Shown here piece after piece: positions 23,908 to 32,551 of a stretch of DNA of 39,079 bases (positions are counted from its first letter, which is position 1; each line of letters opens with the position of its first letter). A program made the translations under genes and the position numbers. Origin of the DNA: Hyphochytrium catenoides (lineage: Eukaryota; Sar; Hyphochytriomycetes; Hyphochytriales; Hyphochytriaceae); the NCBI GenBank assembly GCA_900088475.1, contig FLMG01003138.1, positions 29,693-68,771 of the forward strand, given 5' to 3'. The notes beneath the pieces were generated by a model. That model was not told where the DNA came from, searched no databases, and saw nothing but the letters and a program-made list of their open reading frames with translations.

Positions 23908-24969
23908 TCAGAAGAGAACCAAGGGCATTCGCCAACTCTCTTCTGAGATTGACACAGCTTGTTGATCCTTGTAAGCTGCAGCAGCTGCCATTGCTTCCGG
24001 AGTGGAGGGCGACATATGTCCTCGATAATCAAGAGGACTCTCGTTTAGGGCCTCGGTGGCTGAGATGGTCTTTTTGCTCTCCTCGTCGAAAGAAGACGGG
24101 TGAGATAATAACGCAAGGTTAGCTGTGAGCAGCCATTCCTTGACTGCTTCCTCAACAGCAGCCTCGAGGCTTGCGACCTTGACTGTACTGATACCTACAG
24201 GAGCCTGTGAACTAGTATTGATGGGTTCAGTCTTCCATCTATCTCCAGCAGCAGGAGCCGACTCCTCGGCACCGTTGAACTCCGTGTGACTGGTATGTTC
24301 CAAGGTTGCTTTGTTCTTAATAGGTGAAATGTTGCTTGTGCCATTTCCTCCTTTAAGATTGCTTGTGGAAGCGGAGTCTAGGTGTGAATCTCTGACAAAG
24401 AGCGGCGAATTAGCTGCTGGTTCTTGGGATTGACACCCTGCCCTTAGAATTCGGTTCTCTTCCTCGAGCCGCGCAAGGGTTTCTCTGATGGTATCGTGGC
24501 TTCTCTGGAGCTGCTCGATAGTCCTTTTCAGAGTATCCACTTCCTGAAGCCGCCGCCTTCTGGACTTCTCAGCGCTGGCGCGATTTTTCATCTTCCGTAC
24601 CATTTTCTTCAGAGCTGGCTTGTCGGAAGTTATCTTGCGTGATACAGTGCTCCTTCTTTCCTCATCTTGCGAGTAGTGTTCATCGGGGGATGACGAAGGT
24701 GAAGATGGCGCGGTTGGAGGTTCCAGGCCGTCAAAGAGGGCCAAGTCATTCCGATACATAGAGGCGAGTAGGATCCTCTTGGCATTCCTCCTTTCTATTG
24801 CGGCTCTTCTTCGTTTCCGTGTTTCTTCTCTGTAGGACTCATAAGCGTTAGAGTTGAGAGCAGCTTTTTCTGCGGCAGGATAGTGACCGGTAGGTGAACT
24901 CTGTTGGGGATTGTTGCTGGTGCTCCAGTTATTGGGTATTCGGGTGCTGGCAAAGGCTGACATCGTCAT
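23908..24969 (-). CDS. bZIP transcription factor (first paralogue)
   Basis: Sequence-specific DNA-binding regulator of 353 residues in one exon. The basic region KNRASAEKSRRRR has Asn129 and Arg137 in the N-x7-R spacing. The leucine zipper follows with heptad residues Leu147, Leu154, Ile161, Leu168 and Leu175. Upstream, residues 51-65 form a second basic cluster, RKRRRAAIERRNAKR, also present in the bZIP gene at 31547-32551. Acidic and Ser/Pro-rich linkers flank the domain. Residues 265-285 (LEAAVEEAVKEWLLTANLAL) look like an amphipathic helix, and a short Ala run (MAAAAAYKD) lies near the end. Start: Met1 or Met3. There are no introns, unlike most neighbours. Confidence 0.88.
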   Translation of the reverse strand: MTMSAFASTRIPNNWSTSNNPQQSSPTGHYPAAEKAALNSNAYESYREETRKRRRAAIERRNAKRILLASMYRNDLALFDGLEPPTAPSSPSSSPDEHYSQDEERRSTVSRKITSDKPALKKMVRKMKNRASAEKSRRRRLQEVDTLKRTIEQLQRSHDTIRETLARLEEENRILRAGCQSQEPAANSPLFVRDSHLDSASTSNLKGGNGTSNISPIKNKATLEHTSHTEFNGAEESAPAAGDRWKTEPINTSSQAPVGISTVKVASLEAAVEEAVKEWLLTANLALLSHPSSFDEESKKTISATEALNESPLDYRGHMSPSTPEAMAAAAAYKDQQAVSISEESWRMPLVLF

Positions 24970-25424
24970 GTGCGCTGTCTCTCGAATGATATGGTATGTA
25001 AGGTTTGACTTCGGAGGCGCTGGGAAGATTAAATTTCCGTTGAAATTTGGGTGGCAAAGCAGGCGCTGGTGTTTACGGAGTAACGAGAAAATTCTATTTT
25101 GGTGGCACGTGATTGTTCAATACCAGGGCCAACCCTTGGAGCTGACAGAGAGCCAGCAATCGTCCATCGCTAGGAGAGGAAGTCCCTGTCAGACCGCTTA
25201 CCAGACTGGCCTTCCTTAGCCGCCGAAGCCGTCTTCCGTGTGCGACACTGGGGGCAAGCCAAAGATCGGGAGACGAGAGGGGCGGACAGTCCCAGCGCCA
25301 GATTTCCAGTGGTTGCCCCTCACGCCGAGCTCATTCCGCCGTGAGATGCAGCCTCTCAAATATTGTGGTATCTACCTTACCTTAGAGGTGGATTTGTGAC
25401 ACACTTTTGAGGGGAATACGGGCC

Positions 25425-25937
25425 ATGGCTCTTTCCTTCACACGTCGGGCTGAAGCTGTCGTGAGGGAGATGTGGCTTGGTCTGATTGGTGGCTGGACTT
25501 ACCGGGTGAGGAGGTGCCTCTCTGCCTCTCCGGCCACTAGTAAGTCTTCCGATCCAGTTTATACTGTTAGGGCTACTCATGTCAAGAGGCACAGCACTTC
25601 TCTTCGTTCCACCTTTGCCCTGTTTCCCTCGCTCCATTGCTTCTCTCACTCTCAGTGGCACTTGCGGGCAGAGCGTTGCGTACACGAGGGGCCATTTCTG
25701 TCTCGGATGGTATGTTGACTGGTTATCACGTTCGGGTGGCCAATGGTCCAGTCACGGTGCTACTACGACGTGGCTGTGTGTGTGGCCCGATCTTGGGGTG
25801 ACGTGGATAAAGTAGGAGTGGTCATAAAGATAGCTACTTGATCTATCATGCTTGCTTCTGGGCACGAACTACTCTTTCCTCCCAAAAATGCGGTGTATCA
25901 GAGCTGGGAAGGAGGATGGAACAAGCTCGCGATGTAG
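25425..25937 (+). CDS. possible 56-residue three-exon gene
   Basis: Exons 25425-25505, 25656-25709 and 25902-25937 are all in phase 0, with good donors (GTGAGG, GTATGT) and acceptors (CTCACTCTCAG, GTGTATCAG). They give 56 residues starting MALSFTRRAEAVVREM and ending SWEGGWNKLAM. It has one short hydrophobic patch (WLGLIGGW) between basic, Arg/Trp-rich flanks. That size and composition would suit a small mitochondrial inner-membrane accessory subunit, but I do not recognise a family. Chance assembly of three short exons is possible. Confidence 0.35.
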
Positions 25938-26296
25938 ATGCCTTCGGCTGCTACTAGTAGAGTTTATTATCCGCACACCAGCCCACCAAATCCCCCGCGT
26001 TGATGTCAGGTAGTGGCAGGACTGGGCAACCTATCACCAATACTCTGTGGATTGTACTCGGGTCTCCCTTGAACCGATGTACTCTGTCTTTCCATGGATC
26101 CATCTCTTTCAAACGATCTCCTCCTCTCTCAACGCGGGTGTCCTCGTCTCCTGAATCCCTCTTGCGCTTGGGACAATCTCTCCTTGTGCCCCGTCCTGTG
26201 GAAAGAGGAGGAACAAGAGGAATACGAAGTGCAGCCAGAAACTCAAACGAAGTTCTTGGAGAACCATATCCATGCGAATAAGCAGGAGCTTGAGTG

Positions 26297-26803
26297 GCTG
26301 AAGGCTAAGCTTAAATACCTGAAGTAGAATGAGCTTCAAGAAGAGACGAAGGACAGTCGTCTAGGAGGAGATTGATCCAGGCCTTCGGAGGGGGAGGAGG
26401 AGGACAGTGAACGGGGTCACTACCCAGACATTCCACTTCGACGTTTCCCTCTCTTCTATGGCATGGATGGCGACAGAGGTACCCTGACCAGTGTCTTCGC
26501 GTACTATCGAGACTTTGAGCGCAAGGCCAGGACCTATATATACAGAAGTTGGCCATCCTGGAGAATAGAGCTAGAGGTGCAGCAAAAGCTTGCTCCCGAC
26601 GTACCAGCTCAACGACGGAAGGAGGTCATATCGGGAAGTGAAGCAAAGCTTAATCCAAGGGTACCTGGATGACGTGATGAGGGACAGGAGGATCTTATAG
26701 AGGTCGAAGAAGAAAGTCTAAAACGAGAGATACGCGAGGCCAGCAGCAAAGTCGCGGAAACGAACTCTGGTTGGGTGGAGCTGGTCTAATCTAAGGCTTC
26801 AAT
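26297..26803 (+). repeat. left arm of a large inverted repeat (gag-like)
   Basis: About 500 bases that recur in reverse complement at 26963-27448 with high but imperfect identity (small indels, scattered substitutions). It holds a plus-strand frame with MDGDRGTLTSVFAYYRDFER. In another frame it reads LENRARGAAKSLLPT and SYREVKQSLIQGYLDD, the pattern seen in gag-type proteins of LTR retrotransposons. The frames are broken by indels, so this is a decayed copy. Confidence 0.7.
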
Positions 26804-27013
26804 CATCCGGGAGTCCCAGTTCTTGACTCTATTCTGCCCATCACAAGTGCGATACTCTTGTGCGGTCAGGAGTCCTTGCCACAGTAGCTTGGCTGCCTTC
26901 CGGTAGTGCTCTGCTTCCTTCCTAGACGCAGTATGGCACCAGGGCCAGACTACATCTAGGATAATTGAAGCCTTAGGATAGACCAGCTGCACCCAACCAG
27001 AGTTCGTTTCCAC
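26786..27013 (-). pseudogene. gag-associated frame in the spacer between the arms
   Basis: A 75-codon open frame continues out of the right arm across the 159-base spacer: SGWVQLVYPKASIILDVVWP, then KEAEHYRKAAKLLWQGLL. It looks like genuine protein and is probably the next part of the same element, lost from the left copy. It ends where it runs into the left arm. The family is not identified. Confidence 0.4.
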
Positions 27014-27448
27014 GACTTTGTTGTCTGCCTCGTAGGATCCTCCTGTCCCTCGTCACGTCATATCCAGATACCCTTGGATTAAGCTTTGCTTTACTTCGCG
27101 ATAGGACCTCCTTCCGCCGTTGAGCTGGTACGTCGGGAGCAAGCTTTTCCTGCACCTCTAGCTCTATTCTCGGGGATGGCCATCCTTCTGTTGCCCAGTG
27201 TACGCATAGATCCTGGCGCCTTGCGCTCAAAGTCTCGAAAGGACGCGAAGACACTGGTCAGGGTACCTCTGTCGCCATCCATGCCGTAGAAGAGAGGGAA
27301 AGCGTCGAAGTGGAATGTCTGGGTAGTGACCCGTCCACTGTCCTCCTCCTCCCTCTCCGCAAGGCCTGAACGATCTCCTCCTAGGCGACCGTCCTTCGTC
27401 TCTTCCCGAAGCTCCTTCTACTTCAGACTTTTAAGCTTAGCCTTCAAC
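26963..27448 (-). repeat. right arm of the inverted repeat (gag-like)
   Basis: Reverse complement of 26297-26803. Both arms begin, in the element's sense, with GAAGGCTAAGCTTAAA and run out at TAAGGCTTCAAT. The minus-strand frame carries MDGDRGTLTSVFASFRDFER, then shifts frame twice relative to the left arm. The copies are close enough to fold as a long hairpin in RNA. Confidence 0.7.
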
Positions 27449-28102
27449 CGACCTCCCCTGTTTGCAAGGTAGAACTGTGTGAGAACTCTGTCATTGATGG
27501 TCTCCAGATTCTCTCGAAATCAGTCTCAGAAGTGTCTGGCAAATCTCTGAATCCATGCTTTGGCGGGTTGGACTTGATGCTTTGTAAGGAATAGTGGTGA
27601 TGATGCCTCAACCCGCTAACGGCATGAAACTATAGCCAAGGAAGGTAGAATTGCTGTTTTGCACTCAGTCCGGCTCTTCTTGGTTCACTGTCAATCAACA
27701 GTAGAGATTCTGATGAAGGTCGGACAGCTTCAGGACCAAAGTCGCTGTCTTCACCACTCCTTTAGTCTGAAAGCCATACAACTCTCTATTGAAATGAAGC
27801 GCAAACCTGCCAGGTTGATTGATGACGAGCTTTCCTGCTTTCTTGGCTCAGATAATGTCTCCCGCATTGAGCACTGTGTGATTCGCCTGCCCCCATGGCC
27901 AGGCTGAGGTTTCATCTTGATAAAGCGCTGCTTTGCAGTAGTTCTACAGAAGCAACAATTGCTTTTGCTGTTCACGAGACATTCGTCTGCATTTCGTTTA
28001 GCAGATCTTGCTCACCAGCTTCTCACTGCCCAGTAGCGCTCTCTTCCATAAGTCAAACTACTTCACCCGGCAGCTGCAGGTTGTCACTAAGTATTAGACA
28101 TC
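27449..28102 (-). pseudogene. decayed coding remnant
   Basis: On the minus strand between about 27960 and 27700 one frame reads HTVLNAGDII, then a stop, then KAGKLVINQPGRFALHFNRE and VKTATLVLKLSDLHQN before further stops. The composition is that of former coding sequence. The pattern loosely recalls a beta-strand repeat domain (H-x-L-N-x-G ... G-x-L-x-I), but no family can be assigned. The rest of the stretch up to the LRR gene shows no gene. It lies directly beside the inverted repeat and may be part of the same insertion. Confidence 0.35.
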
Positions 28103-29434
28103 ATGTTGCGGCTCCACTCTGATATGCGATGCAGTCTGTTTCTGCTGGTGGCGGTAATCCTGGTGGTCCCCTACCATGTGATGGCAGCCAACGATGTATC
28201 TGTGCTTTGTGCTAGCAAGACGATCCTCACGACAAACTGCACCGTACAAGGCCGAAAGGCATGTCTCCGACAACCAGCTTACGATGGAAACGGGTGCATG
28301 GAAATCGCCGTGAGTGTCCCTCTGGGTGAAATGCTGTAAGTAGAAAGGACTATGGACTCATTGGTCACCTTTCAAGCCTCGCCGCCTAAGCTACCCCCGG
28401 CCACCTCCGAGCTAATCATTCTTCTCTTTGGTCTCAGAATGGTTGGCAAGGGCAACATCACCCTGATTGACAGCCTCCCAGCAGGACTTTCGCATATGTA
28501 TGTATCCCGTTCTCTGCATATCTTCACCTGCAGCTTATGTTTGATTGTGCTGAAAGTGCCTGACGCCGCCCTTCGTTTACACTTCCCATTGCGTTCTGCC
28601 TGTAGCGATTTAACTGGCAATCCGCTCACATCGATCAGTGGAGTGACGTGGCCCGAGACTCTTCGAGAACTGTGAGTGTAGAGCTTCCTTTGGCAGATCT
28701 TCTTCATGAGATTGACACAAGGCTCATGTGTTGCATACCGCTTGTGCTTTACCCTTAGGAGACTTGCGAGCACCTCATTAACAGATCTTCTCGGGGTCAA
28801 GTGGCCTCCAAACCTTCAGAATCTGTGAGTGTTGGCTACTTCCTTAGGTGCCTGGGGTAAAACTTGACGCTAAGTTTGGAATGTCTCATCACCTCCATAT
28901 GGCAGTATTCTCGACCGAAATGATATCAAAACGATCAACGTCGAAGCCTGGCCTCAGACCTTGATTCAGCTGTAAGTATCTGCTTGCCATCCATAGTCTT
29001 GCTAGCGGTGTATTATCTGACGGCCTAACTTTCCTCCTACTCTCTTGTGTTCCCAGCTCCTTGCAGAACAACACAGGCCTCTCCTGCCTCCCGAAAGCGG
29101 TTCATAATAGCTCTTCTCTCTCGCTGTTGTAAGTAGCTCCCAAGCCTGCCATGTGTCTCATCCAAATGCCACTTGAGGTGACTGAAGGTACTGTCGCTCT
29201 CCAAGGTATCTTGGTGGCACAGCAGTATCTTGTGTCCCAAGAAGGTTTGCCGTACCAGGGAACCCTCCTGCTTGTGAAGGCGATGGAACAACGATAAGTT
29301 CCGCGTGCACTGATCCTCCGCAGTCTGTTAACGACGGGAAAGAAAAGAAGAAGTCGGGAGGTGTAAGAGCCATTCCAGTCCTGCCCCTTAGCATTGGGAT
29401 CGCTGTGATCGCTATGGCGGCGGGCATGTTCTGA
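28103..29434 (+). CDS. leucine-rich-repeat surface protein, one repeat per exon
   Basis: Seven exons (28103-28335, 28438-28497, 28606-28671, 28759-28824, 28906-28971, 29057-29128, 29206-29434) sum to 792 nt, 263 residues plus stop. Residues 1-29 form a signal peptide (SLFLLVAVILVVPYHVMAA). A Cys-containing cap follows (four Cys in about 45 residues). Exons 2-6 each encode one LRR of 20-24 residues and all have phase-2 borders; typical repeats are NPLTSISGVTWPETLREL and NDIKTINVEAWPQTLIQL. The last exon has two more Cys (SCVPR, PPACEGDG), a Lys-rich linker and a hydrophobic C-terminus (LPLSIGIAVIAMAAGMF), so it is tail-anchored or GPI-linked. It has no kinase domain. The W-P at repeat position 16-17 resembles LRR proteins I associate with oomycetes, a weak lineage hint. 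The function is probably binding at the cell surface. Confidence 0.85.
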
Positions 29435-30820
29435 TAAGGAAACATCATCCAACTGAGAGAGGCAGAAGCTATTTATATCCTCAACAGACGTTTCTTTCTA
29501 AAATTTATTTACCCAGTGGCCCGAACCCAGCATCTCCCCTTATTAGCTTTGGGACCTTGCTTTGCTAGCTCGTCCCCTGTCAAGCACTGCCCTTGGCTGG
29601 CTTTTCCGTAGCTGCTATTAGCAGCTCTTTATTCTAGCAGTATGATTCGGCTATGTGTTAAGGCTTTAAGGACAGAGAGGTAATGTTGGGATGTGGGTTG
29701 CCAATGAGAGTGAGCAAGGAAGATCACGCCTCGTTGTTAGAGACTAACACTGAATGGGCGTCGTTTAGTTGGTAGTATTGAAGTGCCGGTCTGAGAGGTA
29801 TGCTACTTTCAAAAAGAGAGGCAGATTGGAGGTGTAGGAAGGGAAGTGATCTCTGTCCAGAACGATAGCAGCCATAGCTTCTGCTGCTATGATTGAGCGG
29901 TCACTTCGAGTTTGCCCTCTGCACCCGTCCTCTCAGCTGGCGTATATAAAGACGTATATATAAACATAGATATATAGGCCCTCATCATCACTTCTCCTAT
30001 GTCGTCCGATGGAGAAAAGGGCCACACAGGAATGAGTCTATGTGGACTAACCCTAAGGCTCGAGAGTGAGAGGAGCTGCGACCAGCTTGGATGTTACGTC
30101 TTTCTCCGTTCCTTTCTACTCATTGCCACTTCGTGTTGACTAAGCGCCAGATTGAAGTCTACGGCTGAGTCCATAGTGTAAAGGAGCACTTGGGATTTTT
30201 GCCAGGGTGCCATTACTGAAGATTTTCCGTTGCTGTCACCTCCTTAGCTCATGCTGTTCTTCAGCTCTCAGATGCATAAGACGACGTACATTCTTATCCA
30301 AGCAACACAGAGCCGGGCTCTATGAATGGCGCACCTTCATGACGGAGCGCATTGGCTCTCCCAAGCTCCAATATCAGATGTCTCTTTGCTCAAGCATTGT
30401 TGCTTGGACCTTGGAGTTGCTTTGGACTCACCCGCAGACCGGCCGTTCGCCTCTGGCAAGTTTTTGAATGTCGTGATGGTGGCGGGAAATGAAGTTTACG
30501 AGGTGAAGGTTTCCATTGAAGTATTGGCTCTAACTGCTTACAAGCTAATGTTTAAGGTTTCCACGCAATGGTTCACTCTGAAAGAAACTTATGCAAGGAC
30601 CATTCCAGCGCATCAGAAAGACTGATGATCGACTGATCATGATTCTTGATGATAGGATGCAGCGCGTCAACGAGGCGGCGGCGGTCGCTACCCTGCCAGG
30701 CGCACAGGTGTTCTATCATAGCTGGCAGTGCAGCAGTTTGTGGGCCCAATCTCTAGTGCTGATTGGAGATGCTCGGCGCGCCCAGCCATAGATTCTATTG
30801 GGTTCATTAGCCATTGGGCG
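29435..30820. other. no gene recognised
   Basis: Between the LRR gene and APC10. 29938-29976 is AT-rich with several overlapping TATA-like words. Plus-strand open frames at 30326-30625 and 30591-30791 have donor/acceptor-like sites, but I could not build a gene or see known motifs. The latter ends 30 bases before the APC10 start. Confidence 0.3.
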
Positions 30821-31579
30821 ATGGAGGAGTGAGTTCACAGGCAACTGGGAGCACATGGAACAATGCTGAAGGTACTCTCCTGCAGCTCTCTCAAAGAGGG
30901 TAGAGAGATAGGAAATGAAGCCGTCTGGTCTCTCTCGACAGCCAAACCCGGCAATGGGGTGGACCAAATTCGCGATGGTAACGTTTAATCTGCGCTGCTT
31001 ACAAGGGAAGTGGAGGAGGATGAGGACCCTGATGGCCCCTCTTGCTTTGCCCTCTCAGACAACTTTGACACTTACTGGCAATCGGACGGCTCCCAGCCCC
31101 ATCTCATAAATATTCAATTCCATCGTAAGACAGTCTTGTCTGAGCTCGCCCTCTACTTGGACTACAAGTTGGATGAGAGCTACACCCCCAAAAAGATATC
31201 GATCAAGGCAGGATCAACTTTCCACGATCTGGAAGACATTGGCGCTTTGGAGCTGTCAGAGCCATCTGGATGGGTCTACATCCCACTGGCACTTGAAACC
31301 GAGATGGGAGAAGAGGTACCGGCGTTTCCAAGAAAGCGTTACGTTTCTCTCTCATTCTAATCTTGCTCCGCCACTCCGTCGCCCTGCTGATGATGACAGG
31401 CCCCCATCAAGGCGCGAATGCTTCAGGTGTGCATCATGGCAATGCACCAGAATGGAAGAGACACACATGTCAGACAATGCAAAGTTTTCGCCCCAAGGAA
31501 GCCAGATATAGGTAACGCCCATATCAGTATGCCTCCTCCCACTAGCCTAGAATTTCAGATGTATGCTACGATCAGATGA
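30821..31579 (+). CDS. APC10: anaphase-promoting complex subunit 10 (APC10/Doc1)
   Basis: A DOC-domain subunit that helps the APC/C ubiquitin ligase bind its substrates processively; it acts in mitotic exit. Exons 30821-30828, 30886-30977, 31059-31315, 31400-31511 and 31551-31579 sum to 498 nt, 165 residues plus stop. Family signatures: [36 protein letters not shown] across the second intron, [48 protein letters not shown] and the C-terminal MYATIR, which matches the IR tail known to dock on the CDC27 TPR subunit. The first coding exon is only 8 bases. The protein is slightly shorter than the human one because the N-terminal tail is nearly absent. Its 3' end overlaps the bZIP frame on the other strand by 33 bases. 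Confidence 0.95.
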
Positions 31580-32551
31580 CCAGGGAACTTCAAAAGGCCT
31601 TCCTCTCATGTCACATAAATAATTTATTAGTGTTACAAGGCACTTGACAAGGTTGATCTTAACATCGCCCTGCCAGTCAGAGCTTAGACACAGTCTATCT
31701 GAAGGGTTTCTGGAGAGGAGGACAGAAAGGCTTTCCATGACAGCTCGTCGTTCACAGTGTGGCACAAGCAGTGGCTTCTCCGACGTTAGGGAGAGAGTTA
31801 TTAATTGATAGGCAGGGGTTCGGGAGCATTTATAATTGGCGCCCCTTCGCCCCAACCTCTCGAGTGCTTTTGACTCGAGGGAGCACTGCAGAGCCTCTGT
31901 GAACTCAAGACCATCCAACAAAACCTCCATCTCCCCTTCTTCTACCCAAGATAAGACATCCCCTAAGCTGAGGTCTGGTTGGACAACATCAAGCGGAGTG
32001 ATCCTCTGGCTGGCCCGAAGCTGTTCATTCTCTTGTTCAAGCTCCTGAACACGGTTAGTCAAGTTCTTGTTCGCAGCTGTTAGTTCCTCCACCATACGAC
32101 GTAAGTCTTCCAGTTCTTGTCGCTTCCGAAGTCGAGAAAGCGCAGCTGACTCGCGATTCTTGATCAGTCTTTCCTCTTTTCTTTCGGCAGCTAACGTCGG
32201 AGACGCTGACCTAACTTGTGATCTTGACGACTTTGCAGTCGAATAAATAGTTGGTGTTTTGGGTTCAGGTACCGGCTTCTTGCTGTTTCCCAGGCCCCTG
32301 CGCTTGTTTCTCCTCTGGATGGCCTCGGCTCTTCTTTTTCGAGCGGAATCCTGTTTAGACATGCCGTCGGCAAGGGAGACGAGCACTTCGTCAACCCTTA
32401 CCGCATCCGGAAAATCGTCGCCATCTGAGAATACGCTCTCTAGCGAAGTGTAGTCACTAGAGAGACTAGAAACAGGTGATGAGCACTCTGTGATGCTTGG
32501 TGAAGCTGGCACCTTCCATTCTTCACCACTCAACCCAAAGAGGTTGACCAT
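31547..32551 (-). CDS. bZIP transcription factor (second paralogue)
   Basis: A 334-residue DNA-binding regulator in one exon. The basic region KNRESAALSRLRKR has Asn132 and Arg140. The zipper is regular, with Leu150, Leu157, Leu164, Leu171 and Leu178. Residues 71-85 (RKRRAEAIQRRNKRR) repeat the extra basic motif of the bZIP gene at 23908-24969, though the rest differs. The N-terminal 60 residues are acidic and Ser-rich (activation-domain character). After the zipper, LSLGDVLSWVEEGEMEVLLD is a further acidic amphipathic stretch. The last about 90 residues are less clearly bZIP-like, so a shorter product through an unseen intron is possible. The gene is tail-to-tail with APC10 and overlaps its last exon. 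Confidence 0.88.
   Translation of the reverse strand: MVNLFGLSGEEWKVPASPSITECSSPVSSLSSDYTSLESVFSDGDDFPDAVRVDEVLVSLADGMSKQDSARKRRAEAIQRRNKRRGLGNSKKPVPEPKTPTIYSTAKSSRSQVRSASPTLAAERKEERLIKNRESAALSRLRKRQELEDLRRMVEELTAANKNLTNRVQELEQENEQLRASQRITPLDVVQPDLSLGDVLSWVEEGEMEVLLDGLEFTEALQCSLESKALERLGRRGANYKCSRTPAYQLITLSLTSEKPLLVPHCERRAVMESLSVLLSRNPSDRLCLSSDWQGDVKINLVKCLVTLINYLCDMRGRPFEVPWSSDRSIHLKF

Noticed and set aside
24911-25219. 102-codon plus-strand frame across the bZIP start
   Set aside because: Partly antisense to the bZIP coding region, with no motif; likely chance.
31836-32453. Plus-strand frames within the second bZIP gene
   Set aside because: Complement of the bZIP frame, which has clear domain evidence.
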